A stretch of DNA of 64,000 nt from Fibrobacterota bacterium. Lineage in GTDB: Bacteria; Fibrobacterota; Fibrobacteria; UBA5070. Below are positions 16,111 to 26,718 of this stretch, piece after piece; the stretch's first letter is position 1; each line of letters starts with the position of its first letter. Position numbers and translations under genes: made by a program. The stretch is taken from positions 1 to 64,000 of the forward strand of contig JAKPQQ010000237.1 of assembly GCA_029557215.1 (NCBI GenBank), read 5' to 3'. The notes beneath the pieces are model-generated. The model was given only the letters and a program-made list of their open reading frames with translations. It was not told where the DNA came from and searched no databases.

Positions 16111-17564
16111 GGTTTCTCTCCTCGGATGAGGCGTTCCAGTTCGTCGGGCTGTTTCGGGATCGATTTCGACAGATTCTTGCATCCACGTCCGGACACGACC
16201 AGGTCGTCCTCGATGCGGATGCCCAGGGAACGGGTCCAGGTCCGGCCTTCCAGCCTGATCTTGAACGTGCCGTACAGCCCGGGTTCGTTCGAGATCATCA
16301 GACCTTCGCGCAACGGCTGGTCCTGGTAGATGCGGAACGGGTCGCCGTCGTGTTCCTGCTCGCCCATCAGGTGCGACAGCCCGTGCGGTTGGCGCGGGTG
16401 CGCCTTGGCCTTGTTGGGAAGCGTCTTCAGGGCGCCTTCCACGTACGGACGGTGCATGGTACCGCCTCTGGAGACGAACCGTTCCTCCAGGATGTCTTCC
16501 AGACGCTGCCAGACTTCGCGGTTCAGCTCCCGGATGGTGATCCCGGGCTTGACGAGCGATTCGGCGTGGGCCTGGGTGTCGAGCACGGCCTGGTAGAGCA
16601 GTCTCTGGAGCGGATCGAAGGTTCCGTTGGCGGGGATCGTGCGGGACAGGTCGGCGTGCATGGTGGCCGACCTCGCCCCGAAGTCCAGGAGCACCATGGA
16701 GCCTTTTTCCACGGGTTCGTCGTTTTTCATGTAGTGGAGCGTTCCCGCGTTGGCTCCGGCCGCGCAGATCGTGGGGAACGCCAGGCCCCAGGCGGTGCGG
16801 CGCAGCATCGCGCCTTCCAGGACTCCGGCGATCTCGTGCTCCGAACGCAATCCGGGTAGCTGCGGCAGAAGCTCCAGGAACGCATCGCGGGTGGCGTCCT
16901 GCGCCAGCTTGCATTCCCGTTTTTGCCAATCGTCCAGAGGCAGGCGCAAACCGTAGTGTTCGGACGCGATGGATTCCACCCGACATTTCGTGTCGCGAAG
17001 CAGCGAGCCCACCCGTCGGGCGAAGGCCGCCGTCGGGTCGTCGCGCAGCGACTTGCCGCCGGGGTAGCTGTGGTGGAACACGCCCATGCGGCGGTTGCGC
17101 TTCCCAAGGGCGTGCAGGAAGGCGGGAAGCTCTTCGGCGGGGCGGATGTCGCGGATCCCGAGCAGCTCGCGCAGGAAAACCAGGTTCGCTCGGGCTTCGC
17201 GTCCTCCGGGCGGGAGAAGCCCAAGACGGATTCCGTCCCAGAATTCCTTGGCAGGATCCTTCCACGGGAGGAACAACGTTTCGCGGGCGGTTCGCGGCGC
17301 TCCCGGATCCAGGACCAGGCTGGCTCCGGTCTGGTTCAGGCCCGTCAGGTACATGACGGATGGTTCCTGGAACACGCGCACGCCGCTCATCAGGTACGGA
17401 AGCTCGCCACCGGGCTCGCGTTCCAGGCCGTGGAACACCCATGGGAATTCCGCCGCGGCCAGATGCTCCCGCCTGCGACGGGAGTAGTGTTCGCGGGCCT
17501 CGGTTCCCGCCGACGCGGTCACGTAGACGCGCGACAACTTCTGCAACATCCGTTTATCGACCAT
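16107..17564 (-). CDS. pepP: Xaa-Pro aminopeptidase (M24B, PepP-like)
   Basis: 485 residues: N-terminal creatinase-like domain and C-terminal pita-bread domain. All five dinuclear metal ligands can be placed: LLDFGA and MHADLSRT (Asp, Asp), PHGLSHLMGEQEHD (His), ISNEPGLY (Glu) and GIRIEDD (Glu). It should release N-terminal residues preceding proline in the cytoplasm. The ATG at 17564 has AAGGCAGG before it, and TAGAAT 10 bases upstream of the start is a likely -10 box. It is the first gene of the pepP-lipoprotein-purU operon and divergent from hslO. Confidence 0.93.
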   Translation of the reverse strand: MVDKRMLQKLSRVYVTASAGTEAREHYSRRRREHLAAAEFPWVFHGLEREPGGELPYLMSGVRVFQEPSVMYLTGLNQTGASLVLDPGAPRTARETLFLPWKDPAKEFWDGIRLGLLPPGGREARANLVFLRELLGIRDIRPAEELPAFLHALGKRNRRMGVFHHSYPGGKSLRDDPTAAFARRVGSLLRDTKCRVESIASEHYGLRLPLDDWQKRECKLAQDATRDAFLELLPQLPGLRSEHEIAGVLEGAMLRRTAWGLAFPTICAAGANAGTLHYMKNDEPVEKGSMVLLDFGARSATMHADLSRTIPANGTFDPLQRLLYQAVLDTQAHAESLVKPGITIRELNREVWQRLEDILEERFVSRGGTMHRPYVEGALKTLPNKAKAHPRQPHGLSHLMGEQEHDGDPFRIYQDQPLREGLMISNEPGLYGTFKIRLEGRTWTRSLGIRIEDDLVVSGRGCKNLSKSIPKQPDELERLIRGEKP

Positions 17565-17602
17565 CCTGCCTTGAATTCTAGCAGGTTTCGGGCCGAACCA
17601 GG

Positions 17603-17610
17603 TATTTTTC
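17603..17610 (+). promoter_or_regulatory. TAnnTTTS -10-like box, hslO
   Basis: TATTTTTC, seven bases before the ATG at 17618, with no Shine-Dalgarno sequence in the gap. Confidence 0.45.
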
Positions 17611-17617
17611 GTCCGCT

Positions 17618-18424
17618 ATGGACATCATCACTCGCTGGATCGACCGCTCCGCCACCCTACGCATCACGGCTCTGGACGCCACCCGCGCCTGTCGGACCAT
17701 CTGCCTGATCCACGGCCTGGACGGCGAACCCGCCCGCGCATTGTCGCAGGCGATCTGCGGGGGACTCCTCATGGCCTCCGATCTCAAATCCATGCAGACA
17801 TTCTCGTTGCAGCTGGATTGGGGCGGGTGGACCAGCCATGTCGACGCGACCTTGGAAGGGCTCGTGCGCGGACTTCTGGTGAAACGCAGCCACGAATCGA
17901 CTTCGGCCAGGGTCCAGGGAAGGCGGTTCGGGCAAAAGGGATTGGTGTACCAGAGCATCGTCGACGTGGCCGCGACCGATCCGGCCGGAGCCCTGGAAGG
18001 CTTCCTGCTGCAGTCCGACCAGCAGCCCACTCTGGTCGATCTGCAGGTGGATCTCGATCGCGAAGGATTGCCCTCGTCGGCTCGCGGCGCCTGGCTCCAC
18101 GGGTTCCCCGACACCAAGCCCGAGCACCTGGCCCAATTCCTGTCGTCGTGGCGCTCGCGTGGCGAAGGCTGGAACGCGGTTTCGCCGTGGATGGGTCTGG
18201 TGGTGGGGCCATGGGACGCCTTGGGTTCCAAGGAGCCCCAGGCCTTCTGCCCGTGTTCGGAAGAAAAGGCCATGGGCGCCCTGGTGGCCCTGGGGCGCAA
18301 GACCCTGGAAGAAGCCCACGAAGAAGGACGCGACCTGGAAATCATCTGCGATTTTTGCCACAGCCGCTACGCGTTCCAGGCCGGAACGCTCCTTTCGCTC
18401 CTGGACGGCGCCGCGCAAGCGTGA
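17618..18424 (+). CDS. hslO: Hsp33 family redox-regulated chaperone
   Basis: 268 residues, slightly shorter than the E. coli protein. The C-terminal redox switch is intact: CPC (about residue 213) and CDFC (about residue 250) give the CxC...CxxC zinc site that releases zinc and forms disulfides under oxidation. The N-terminal substrate-binding domain contains GLLMASDLKSMQTFSLQL. Hsp33 holds unfolding proteins during oxidative heat stress in the cytoplasm. It is a single gene, divergent from pepP. A hairpin at 18526-18540 in the downstream gap has no U-run and is not a clear terminator. Confidence 0.9.
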   Translation: MDIITRWIDRSATLRITALDATRACRTICLIHGLDGEPARALSQAICGGLLMASDLKSMQTFSLQLDWGGWTSHVDATLEGLVRGLLVKRSHESTSARVQGRRFGQKGLVYQSIVDVAATDPAGALEGFLLQSDQQPTLVDLQVDLDREGLPSSARGAWLHGFPDTKPEHLAQFLSSWRSRGEGWNAVSPWMGLVVGPWDALGSKEPQAFCPCSEEKAMGALVALGRKTLEEAHEEGRDLEIICDFCHSRYAFQAGTLLSLLDGAAQA

Positions 18425-18565
18425 GCTTTCGGCTCCGGCAGCGTTTCCTGTTCGAGTACGGATTTCGTTTCCAGGAGCGTCCCGATCGGGTGCGTCGGGT
18501 TTCCAGGGAATAGACTTGGAACATCGGAAGACGATCTTCCACCTTAGAACCTGGAGCAACCCGCC

Positions 18566-21037
18566 ATGATCCGAACCCTTCGAAATTCCGCCGTCGGCCT
18601 GATCGGGGCCGCCGCTGTCTGTTTTGGGCAGTGGGACGTCAACCAGCTTTGGGCCAGCACGGTCAAGCAGGGAACCGCTTGGGGACAGGTCCACTTGGCC
18701 CTGGATACCCTCGACCTGGATGTGACGGTTTCTGGCGGTCTGATCCGCACCAAGGCCACCATGTCCTGGACGCCCGGGCTCCTGAGCACGGTCGCTTCGC
18801 GATGGGTCTCCGACTGCTCCGTCCAGCTCAAGATGGCCGATACTGTGACGGTATGCGCCGGCGGCTACAGCGTGTACGACACCATAAGGAACGAAGTGGC
18901 CGACAGCCTGGAGATGCGAAGCTACCTCCAGCTGCCCTTCGACGCCGCCGCCACGGGACTGTGGCTATGGGTGGGCGACCAGAAGCAGACCGCCTACGTC
19001 ATGGATAGATGGAAGGCCAGGGAGCAGTACAACCAGATCGTCGGCGCGCGTCGGGATCCGGTTCTCCTGGAAACCTGGGGCAACGGCTCCTACAACATCA
19101 ACCTGTTCCCCATGAAATCGGGCGAGACCCGCAAGATGCAGATCGAGATCGTCCAAGCCATGAAGGAAGGTCTCGCGCTGCCCATCCTGGCCCGCAGCCG
19201 CAAGGTCTACGACGACGTCAAGCGGGCCTATGTGGACGATCTCTCGAGGGCGGGATTCGTCCGCCTCGCGGTGCGCTCCGACGTCAACACGAACACCACC
19301 TTGGACCTTGGCGCCTTGGGACGGATTCCGGTGGTGACGGGCACTTCCCTCCATTCGTGGAACTCCCCCGACAGCGTGGTCATGACGGTTTCCGGCAAGC
19401 AGCCGGATGTCTGGACCGCTGTCCGCGACGGCAAGGGCGCATTCGGTGGCAACCCCACGTTCAAGGGCGCCGACCTGCGATTCGAGTCCGAGCCCATGGA
19501 GCGTCTGATCGTCCTGGACGCCGACGACAGCCTGGAACGCGTGCGCAAGATCGCCCTGCTTTCCCTGCTCAAGTACGGCAAGGCGCCCTACAGGGCGAAT
19601 CTCGCTTGGTTCGACGGCAACGGGATCCAGAAGCTCTGGAGCGAATCCAAGAGCATGGATGCGGGTACGGCGGCGCTGGATGCGTTGGCGTTCCTCAAGG
19701 ACTGGAAGCCCTACGTCAAGGCCGACGCCAGGCAGGTCCTGGGCGAGGTGGCCAAATCCGATACCGGAGCGGTTGTGGTCCTCGTTTCCACTTCGCCGTA
19801 TCCTGCCAGGAATTGGAACTGCGTCTATCCCGCCTCGGGAGGCGCCGATACCGAGGGTGTCGCACGCTACTACGCCTGCAGCCAGGCCTACAGCGACTAC
19901 TGGAACGCCTACTCGGCGACCTGGAGCAAGCTGGGCCAGGTCTTGACAGGAGCCAAACTGACCTTGTTCGGGTGGTGGAACAACTACTACGTCTCCAACA
20001 CGGCGACCGCGACCGGTGGATTCTCGTTCGGTTCCGTCGCCTACCCCTGGAACTACTGGCGGGTGAAGAGCGATTCCGTTTCGGCGCCCGCGATGTACGG
20101 TCCCAACCGCCTCGGGTATCGCGAATCGCCCCAGAATCTCAAGCTCGAGATCGACGGGATCGTGCTCGACAGTTTGGCGTACCTGTTCCAGCGGACCAAC
20201 AACTATTGGTACTGGGGGGACGTGTTTATCCGGCCATTGATCTCCAGGAACATGGACATGATCGCGACGCGCAAGACATCGTCCGAATACGTGAACACCT
20301 ACGACGATTCGCTTCCCTTGGTGTTCGCCGCGCGCTACGCCAAGGGCGGTGTGGCGAATCTCAAAGTGACCGGAACCTGGGGAGGGCTCCGGTTCCTGGG
20401 GACACGCTCCGTCGTCGTTCCGGATCCTTCGGGAACGGAGTGGGGGACCCGTGTCTGGGCAGGCGAATACGCCAACATGCTCCAGCCCGACATCTGGGCC
20501 GACACGACGATCCAGAGTTCGGTCCGCGCCATCGGCAAAGGGTACGGCATCGTGACTCCCGCCACGTCGTTCCTGGCACTGGAACCCGGCATGAAGCCAC
20601 TGGACAGTTTGGCCGGCACCGCGAACGGGACCTCCGACGCCAAGGCTGGAATTCTCTCCTACAGCAGTTTGAATCGATCCACGGTCAATTCGGAAGTGGT
20701 CCTGGTTTCGCAGGAAGCCAGCGCCTTGGACGCCACCAGCCTGGAAGACCTGCTGGCAGGTCGGATCACCTCGGTCAAGAAGTCTGCCGTGCTGCCCGAA
20801 GTCGGCCTGAAGATCCGCACCGGAAGCGTCGTCGATCTCGAGGTGCTCGGACATGAAGAAGGATTCGCCAAGGTCCGCATCCTCGATCTGAAGGGGCGCG
20901 AGATCGCGAGCGTCCCCATGGCGCGCTCGGGTGGTCGCCTGGTCGCCTCCTGGAAGCCCACCGGTCGAGGCCTGTTCTTCGCCGTGGCCGAAGGCGCGCG
21001 CTGGAAGCACACGAGCACCTTCACCGTCGGGCGCTGA
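18566..21037 (+). CDS. Secreted VIT-domain protein with C-terminal sorting-like domain
   Basis: 823 residues. A signal peptide (about 1-21) is followed by a VIT domain (about 30-200); KAREQYNQIVGARRDPVLLE is its most diagnostic stretch. A 450-residue middle region, rich in Trp and Tyr, has no clear match; a degenerate von Willebrand A-like fold is possible but no MIDAS motif was seen. The last 70 residues (VRILDLKGREI, then WKPTGRGLFF) resemble a T9SS type A or FlgD-like tail, also seen on the xylan-degrading enzymes of this window. It is probably exported or surface-attached. It follows CTGGAG ribosome-binding sequence, and a strong bidirectional terminator lies at 21178-21218. Function unknown. 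Confidence 0.75.
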   Translation: MIRTLRNSAVGLIGAAAVCFGQWDVNQLWASTVKQGTAWGQVHLALDTLDLDVTVSGGLIRTKATMSWTPGLLSTVASRWVSDCSVQLKMADTVTVCAGGYSVYDTIRNEVADSLEMRSYLQLPFDAAATGLWLWVGDQKQTAYVMDRWKAREQYNQIVGARRDPVLLETWGNGSYNINLFPMKSGETRKMQIEIVQAMKEGLALPILARSRKVYDDVKRAYVDDLSRAGFVRLAVRSDVNTNTTLDLGALGRIPVVTGTSLHSWNSPDSVVMTVSGKQPDVWTAVRDGKGAFGGNPTFKGADLRFESEPMERLIVLDADDSLERVRKIALLSLLKYGKAPYRANLAWFDGNGIQKLWSESKSMDAGTAALDALAFLKDWKPYVKADARQVLGEVAKSDTGAVVVLVSTSPYPARNWNCVYPASGGADTEGVARYYACSQAYSDYWNAYSATWSKLGQVLTGAKLTLFGWWNNYYVSNTATATGGFSFGSVAYPWNYWRVKSDSVSAPAMYGPNRLGYRESPQNLKLEIDGIVLDSLAYLFQRTNNYWYWGDVFIRPLISRNMDMIATRKTSSEYVNTYDDSLPLVFAARYAKGGVANLKVTGTWGGLRFLGTRSVVVPDPSGTEWGTRVWAGEYANMLQPDIWADTTIQSSVRAIGKGYGIVTPATSFLALEPGMKPLDSLAGTANGTSDAKAGILSYSSLNRSTVNSEVVLVSQEASALDATSLEDLLAGRITSVKKSAVLPEVGLKIRTGSVVDLEVLGHEEGFAKVRILDLKGREIASVPMARSGGRLVASWKPTGRGLFFAVAEGARWKHTSTFTVGR

Positions 21038-21045
21038 GGCTCGCT

Positions 21046-21166
21046 CCCTTCCGATACAACCAGCCACAGGCCGGCCACTCAGGGAGCGCCCCATACCTGG
21101 ATCCAACGAGCGTGAAGGAACTGCCGCCGTTCCCTGAGTGACGGCGACAGCCGTTGTATCGAAGGG
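21046..21166. repeat. Long imperfect palindrome downstream of the VIT gene
   Basis: Bases 21046-21060 pair with 21153-21166 (14 pairs with one bulged C), and 21076-21085 pair exactly with 21131-21140. An internal loop separates the two stems and a 45-base loop sits at the tip. The structure lies just after the VIT gene stop and before the terminator at 21178. It may be a structured 3' UTR, a small RNA or a remnant of a palindromic mobile repeat. Confidence 0.65.
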
Positions 21167-21177
21167 CGGCGGACAAG

Positions 21178-21218
21178 AAATGGAAAGGGCATCCCCGCCG
21201 GGACGCCCTTTCCATTTT
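21178..21218. terminator. Bidirectional intrinsic terminator
   Basis: A perfect 10-bp stem (21181-21190 with 21205-21214) is flanked by AAA on the left and TTTT on the right, so it can end transcripts from both the VIT gene and the convergent gltA. Confidence 0.85.
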
Positions 21219-21237
21219 CCGTCGCTTTCGAGGCGGG

Positions 21238-22524
<1,287 letters not shown>

Positions 22525-22621
22525 GATGGCGTTCCTCCAGGTTCGATTCTTGCGCTTAGGTCTCAAACTAGCAAGTCGATCCCGTCGCCGAGGAGGACAA
22601 TTCGCGCCCCGACCGCACCGA

Positions 22622-24031
22622 TCAAACCGTTTGGCTGTACCTGCCTTCGCCGGTCCCCAGGAGCGGGTCGAAGAGGAATGCGATGTTGCGCACCGCGAGC
22701 CGGCCGGCCGTCGTCACCTGGAGCGTCGTGCCGTCGAATTCGCACAGGCCGTCCTGGCGGAATCCGTCCAGGCGTTCGATCCCCGCGGCCAGCAGATCGC
22801 GCGTTTCCCGTTCCTGAAGGCCTTCGTCCGTTCCGATCCTGTCCAGCTCCAGCCGCCCCTGGCACATGATCGAATTGATCACCTGGCGGGTGAACCGCTC
22901 CTGGCGGGTCAGCACGTAGGCGCGTTCCACGGGCAAGGTTCCGGCATCCGTCGCAAGCGTGTACTTGGAGCTTTCCTTGACGTTCTGCACGTAGCCTTCG
23001 TGGAGCTGCGAAATGGCCGACGCCCCGAACGACACGACCTGTCCGGTCGTCCGCTTGGAGCAATACCCCTGGAAGTTGCGGTGCAGGTTGCCGGTCGCCA
23101 ACGCGACGGCCAGTTCGTCGTCCGGACGCGCGAAGTGGTCCATCCCGATGGGCACGTATCCGGCGGCGGAAAAGCCTTCGTAGGCGGCCACGGTCATGGC
23201 GATCTTGGACTCGGCGTCGGGGAGCCCCTTGGCTTCCAGCGCCTTCTGGTGTTCCTTGGCCCACGGGACGTGGGCGTAACTGAAGGTGGCCACCCGGTCG
23301 GGGGCGGCTTCGATGGTCTTCCGCACGGTGTCGGAAAACGTCTGCGGCGTCTGGTGCGGCAGTCCGTAGATCAGGTCCAGATTCACCCCGGTGAACCCCA
23401 GTGAATGGGACTGGGCCACCAGATCGGCGGGTTCGATGCGCGGGAACCCGCGGTTGACCGCGTCCAGGGTGGCTTTCTGGAAGTCCTGGAGCCCGAACGA
23501 GATGCGGTTGAACCCGGCCGCGCGGATCTCTTCGAGCTTCCTGGGCGTGATCAGGTTGGGGTCGCATTCGATCGCGATTTCCGCATGGCCGGCCAAGGGG
23601 CGTCCTTGCAGCAACCGACGCACCACCTCGGCCAGATGCTTGATCGGAGCCGCGTTGGGGGTGCCGCCTCCAAAGTGGATCTGGGTCACCGGGCGCGAGG
23701 CGTCCAGCAACGGCAGGACGCGGTCCATTTCGCGGTGGAGCGACTCGAAGTACCCCGTCACCGCCGATCCCGGTTTGCCGATCTCCGTCGTGCATCCGCA
23801 GAACAGGCACTGCTTGGGGCAGAACGGGATATGCACGTAGAACGACAGGTTCCGGTCGCCGATCCCGTTGGACCGCTCGAACAGGGCCAGGATGTCGGAT
23901 TCCGACCATCCCGTCCTGAAGTGCGGCGCGGGTGGGTACGACGTGTAGCGAGGACCGGGAACGTCGTACTTGCGCAGGAAATCGGCGGTTAACGAAAAGG
24001 GAGGCTCTCGCCTCCCGTCTTGGTGGGCCAT
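22622..24031 (-). CDS. hemN: Oxygen-independent coproporphyrinogen III oxidase HemN
   Basis: 469 residues. The radical-SAM cluster motif [10 protein letters not shown] (near residue 72), the GGGTPN motif and the C-terminal HemN domain (from about 370) identify the anaerobic enzyme that turns coproporphyrinogen III into protoporphyrinogen [16 protein letters not shown] at the N-terminus is typical of true HemN rather than the HemW paralog. With the cobalamin genes it points to an anaerobic or facultative life. No Shine-Dalgarno sequence; a TATCTTTC box sits six bases upstream of the ATG. Confidence 0.96.
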   Translation of the reverse strand: MAHQDGRREPPFSLTADFLRKYDVPGPRYTSYPPAPHFRTGWSESDILALFERSNGIGDRNLSFYVHIPFCPKQCLFCGCTTEIGKPGSAVTGYFESLHREMDRVLPLLDASRPVTQIHFGGGTPNAAPIKHLAEVVRRLLQGRPLAGHAEIAIECDPNLITPRKLEEIRAAGFNRISFGLQDFQKATLDAVNRGFPRIEPADLVAQSHSLGFTGVNLDLIYGLPHQTPQTFSDTVRKTIEAAPDRVATFSYAHVPWAKEHQKALEAKGLPDAESKIAMTVAAYEGFSAAGYVPIGMDHFARPDDELAVALATGNLHRNFQGYCSKRTTGQVVSFGASAISQLHEGYVQNVKESSKYTLATDAGTLPVERAYVLTRQERFTRQVINSIMCQGRLELDRIGTDEGLQERETRDLLAAGIERLDGFRQDGLCEFDGTTLQVTTAGRLAVRNIAFLFDPLLGTGEGRYSQTV

Positions 24032-24037
24032 GGAACG

Positions 24038-24045
24038 GAAAGATA
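24038..24045 (-). promoter_or_regulatory. TAnnTTTS -10-like box, hemN
   Basis: Read on the minus strand, TATCTTTC ends six bases before the hemN ATG. A TTG lies 21 bases upstream of the box, a spacing reminiscent of Bacteroidota -33/-7 promoters. Confidence 0.45.
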
Positions 24046-24074
24046 CCCGTCCACGCCCGGAACACCCAATCAGA

Positions 24075-25247
24075 TCAGAACGAGAACTGGTGCTGCACGC
24101 GCAGGATGTTCGCGCTGGCGTCCGAGGCTTCCGCTTCCCAGCGCTGGAACCCGATCTGCACCTTGTTCGAGTGGCCCTTGAAGTAGATGTTCAGGCCGAC
24201 TTCGCCTTCGTAGCCGGAGTTGCCGTGTTCGGCGACGGCGCTGGAGGAGTAGGTCTTGACCGCCTCGTCGACATCGACGTCCTTGTCGATGATCGATCCG
24301 CGCAGCGCGGGTTCGAGCACGATCCCTGCCGCGGCGACAGGAATGGCGTAGCCTGCCTGCACCGACACGGCGTAGGAAAGCACCTTGTTCTCGGGACGGT
24401 AGAACTTCTGGATGCGGGCGTCGGCCACGGCGGTCAAGTTGTCCATATGGAACAGGATGTCGGCGCCGCCGCTCAGGTACGAAGCGGTCACGATGCTTCC
24501 GTTGCTTTCCTTGAGAACATGCGAATGGTCCATGGTGCCGTCGATACCGATCGCGAGCCCCATGCCTGGTTCGCCTGCAAACGATTCCGTCCGCTTGGGC
24601 AGCGCCAGACCCGGGATCGGCGAGGCGACCAGGCGAGCGCCGTAGAACAATCCGTCGGTCTCGGTGCTGTCCACCTTGCCCTGGTCGCGATTGTTCTGCA
24701 CGTCCACGGAGAACTGGAACTGCTTGTGGTTGAGCTGGTAGCGAGCGCCGTACCCGATGTAGGCGCTCGGGAACAGCACCGTGGCGCGCGGCACGGGCAG
24801 CAGCAGTTGGCTGGAGGGGTCGCGGTAGGCGGGCTGCACGTTGGGCTGGTCCTGGCCCACGGTGATCACGTGGGAGAGCGATCCGGTCTTGATGGTCTTG
24901 GCCGCCCACAGGTACACCAGGTCGACCGCGCGTTCCTTCTTGCCGGTCTTGTCGGCGTTGTCGGCGGCGAACGAGATCAAACCCTTCCAGCCTTCGCGCT
25001 CGGCCGACACGGTCAGGCGGGCGCGGCGGTTGTAGAAGTCCACCGGATCGGATTCCCCGAGCTTCCCGCGGTTCACGTCGAACGCGTTGCCCTTGCTGTC
25101 TTCCGCCCAGTTCATTTCGGCGCGGTTCTGCATGACCGCGCCCACGTCGAGCTTCACGGTGGAATCGGCGAGGGAGACGGGAATGCTCCAGGCGGCCGGC
25201 GCGAATGCCAGTCCGAGAACGGAAAGTGTCAGGGTCGATCGACGCAT
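24075..25247 (-). CDS. Outer-membrane porin (phosphate-selective porin O/P-like)
   Basis: 390 residues with a classic signal peptide (residues 1-21) and a beta-barrel ending in phenylalanine (VQHQFSF), as outer-membrane barrels usually do. NRRARLTVSAEREGWKGLIS and the alternating strand pattern resemble the OprO/OprP porin group. It would form a diffusion channel, possibly for anions; the substrate cannot be read from sequence. GAAAGGA precedes the ATG. It ends 43 bp upstream of the hemN start on the same strand, but hemN has its own promoter-like box. Confidence 0.72.
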   Translation of the reverse strand: MRRSTLTLSVLGLAFAPAAWSIPVSLADSTVKLDVGAVMQNRAEMNWAEDSKGNAFDVNRGKLGESDPVDFYNRRARLTVSAEREGWKGLISFAADNADKTGKKERAVDLVYLWAAKTIKTGSLSHVITVGQDQPNVQPAYRDPSSQLLLPVPRATVLFPSAYIGYGARYQLNHKQFQFSVDVQNNRDQGKVDSTETDGLFYGARLVASPIPGLALPKRTESFAGEPGMGLAIGIDGTMDHSHVLKESNGSIVTASYLSGGADILFHMDNLTAVADARIQKFYRPENKVLSYAVSVQAGYAIPVAAAGIVLEPALRGSIIDKDVDVDEAVKTYSSSAVAEHGNSGYEGEVGLNIYFKGHSNKVQIGFQRWEAEASDASANILRVQHQFSF

Positions 25248-25396
25248 GGATGGTCCTTTCGTTGGGAACAGACCGTGATGGAAGCACGGAATGGTGCCTT
25301 GCCTCCAAATGGCGGTTGCTGCCTATAGAGTAGCGTTCCGGAGGAAAGGTTACAATGCCATTTCTCGTCGGTTTCTGTCTCCGACGGGAACGCCGG

Positions 25397-26083
25397 TCAA
25401 CCTCCGAGGGCGGCTTCGATGCGCGAGATCCGCGTTTCTAGGTCGGCGACCCGGGCCTTCAGGACTTCGACGTCGTCGCTGCGGACGGGGATCGCCGTCG
25501 CCGGAATCTGCACCGGCAGTTGCGGCATCTCGTCGGAATCCGCGTCGTCCAGCTCGGGGACGAGCGACGGATCGATCATTTCCGCCAGACCCACCTTGTG
25601 CCGCCAACGCGGTTCGCGTTGGCCGGGTTGGCGCGGGACGCGGGCCACCGGAGCGTCTTCCATGGCGACCATCGCCTCGAGCGATTCTTCGGTCTGCTGC
25701 GGCGAAAGGTCGATCATCTTTTCGCGGGCGCGGGTGCGCAATTCGGAAGCGGTCTGCTCGCCGCGCAGCAACAGCAGGCTGAACAGGGCGACCTGGCCCT
25801 TGTTCAGGCCCCAGCGGTGTTCCTCGAACAGGGTGTGCTCGTATTTGCGGACTTCGTGACCGCCCTTGGGTTCGATGAAGTACAACAAGCCCTTGAGCTT
25901 GAGCGATTTCACGCCCAGCTCCACGTCCAACTCCTCGTACTCGGTCACCGGGTTGCGGTTGGTCGCCTGGTTGCAGCCGGCACGCAGAGATTTCAGCGTC
26001 AACGGATAGTACTCGGGCGTGGCCATCGATTTCTCGATCAGCGTCCCCAAGATCCGGATTTCCAGCTCGGTCAGCGCGTCCAA
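25397..26083 (-). CDS. yceH: YceH family (DUF480) protein
   Basis: 228 residues. Two winged-helix units make up the conserved part: LTELEIRILGTLIEKSMATPEYYPLTL and later LLLRGEQTASELRTRA plus REPRWRH. It closely parallels E. coli YceH but adds an acidic linker and a C-terminal coiled-coil (LKARVADLETRISRIEAALGG). The TTG at 26083 is preferred: AGGAGG lies six bases before it and the protein then starts at the family's usual point. An upstream in-frame ATG at 26104 would overlap yciO. Function in the family is poorly defined; DNA binding is plausible. Confidence 0.88.
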   Translation of the reverse strand: MDALTELEIRILGTLIEKSMATPEYYPLTLKSLRAGCNQATNRNPVTEYEELDVELGVKSLKLKGLLYFIEPKGGHEVRKYEHTLFEEHRWGLNKGQVALFSLLLLRGEQTASELRTRAREKMIDLSPQQTEESLEAMVAMEDAPVARVPRQPGQREPRWRHKVGLAEMIDPSLVPELDDADSDEMPQLPVQIPATAIPVRSDDVEVLKARVADLETRISRIEAALGG

Positions 26084-26084
26084 T

Positions 26085-26711
26085 CTATTCCTCCTGAAGG
26101 CCAAGGGGGGCCAGGGGCCCGATCCCGGGTCGAACCAGACGGATCTCGTCGTCCAGCAAGCTCACAATGGTAGTTCCGATGGCTGGAATATCGCCCGAAT
26201 CGACCACCAGGTCCACCGATTTCCCGTACTGCGATTCCACGGCTTCGCCGGTTTCGAACACTTCCAGTTCGCGCTCGGAAAAACGTGCTGCGGCGTTCAC
26301 GATCGGGTGTTCGTGGGCCTCCAGCAAGGCGCGCAGGAAGGGGTGCTCCGGCATGCGCACACCCACTTCGGGGCGCTTGACCCCCAGAAGCTTGGCAGTT
26401 CGATGGCGGGCGGGAAGAATGAACGTGTAGGGTCCGGGCATGACGGGTTTCATGGTCCGGAAGGCCATGTTGGACACGTCGGCGTATTGCGAGATCTGGG
26501 AAAAATCGGCGAACAGGAGCGCCAGGACCTTGGCTTTCACGGGGCTCACCACCCGGTAGAGCTTGGCGAGCCCCTTGGGCGATCCGGCCGAACATCCCAT
26601 CCCGTAGCCGGATTCCGTCGGGTAGACCACGATCCCGTCCTTGGACAGGATCTGGGCGGCTTGCTCCACCATCCTGGGCTGGGGCGTGACGGCGTGGGCG
26701 CGGATCAACAT
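26085..26711 (-). CDS. YrdC/Sua5-domain protein, YciO-like
   Basis: 208 residues, a single YrdC domain. PTESGYGMGC, SPVKAKVLALLFADFSQISQYA and PGPYTFILPA match the threonylcarbamoyl-AMP synthase fold, with closest resemblance to the YciO branch. The canonical members make the t6A37 tRNA precursor from threonine, bicarbonate and ATP. No other tsaC/sua5 candidate is in the window, so a role in t6A cannot be excluded. It sits between aroF (7-bp gap) and yceH (1-bp gap), so the three are probably one operon. Confidence 0.85.
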   Translation of the reverse strand: MLIRAHAVTPQPRMVEQAAQILSKDGIVVYPTESGYGMGCSAGSPKGLAKLYRVVSPVKAKVLALLFADFSQISQYADVSNMAFRTMKPVMPGPYTFILPARHRTAKLLGVKRPEVGVRMPEHPFLRALLEAHEHPIVNAAARFSERELEVFETGEAVESQYGKSVDLVVDSGDIPAIGTTIVSLLDDEIRLVRPGIGPLAPLGLQEE

Positions 26712-26718
26712 TTCGGGT

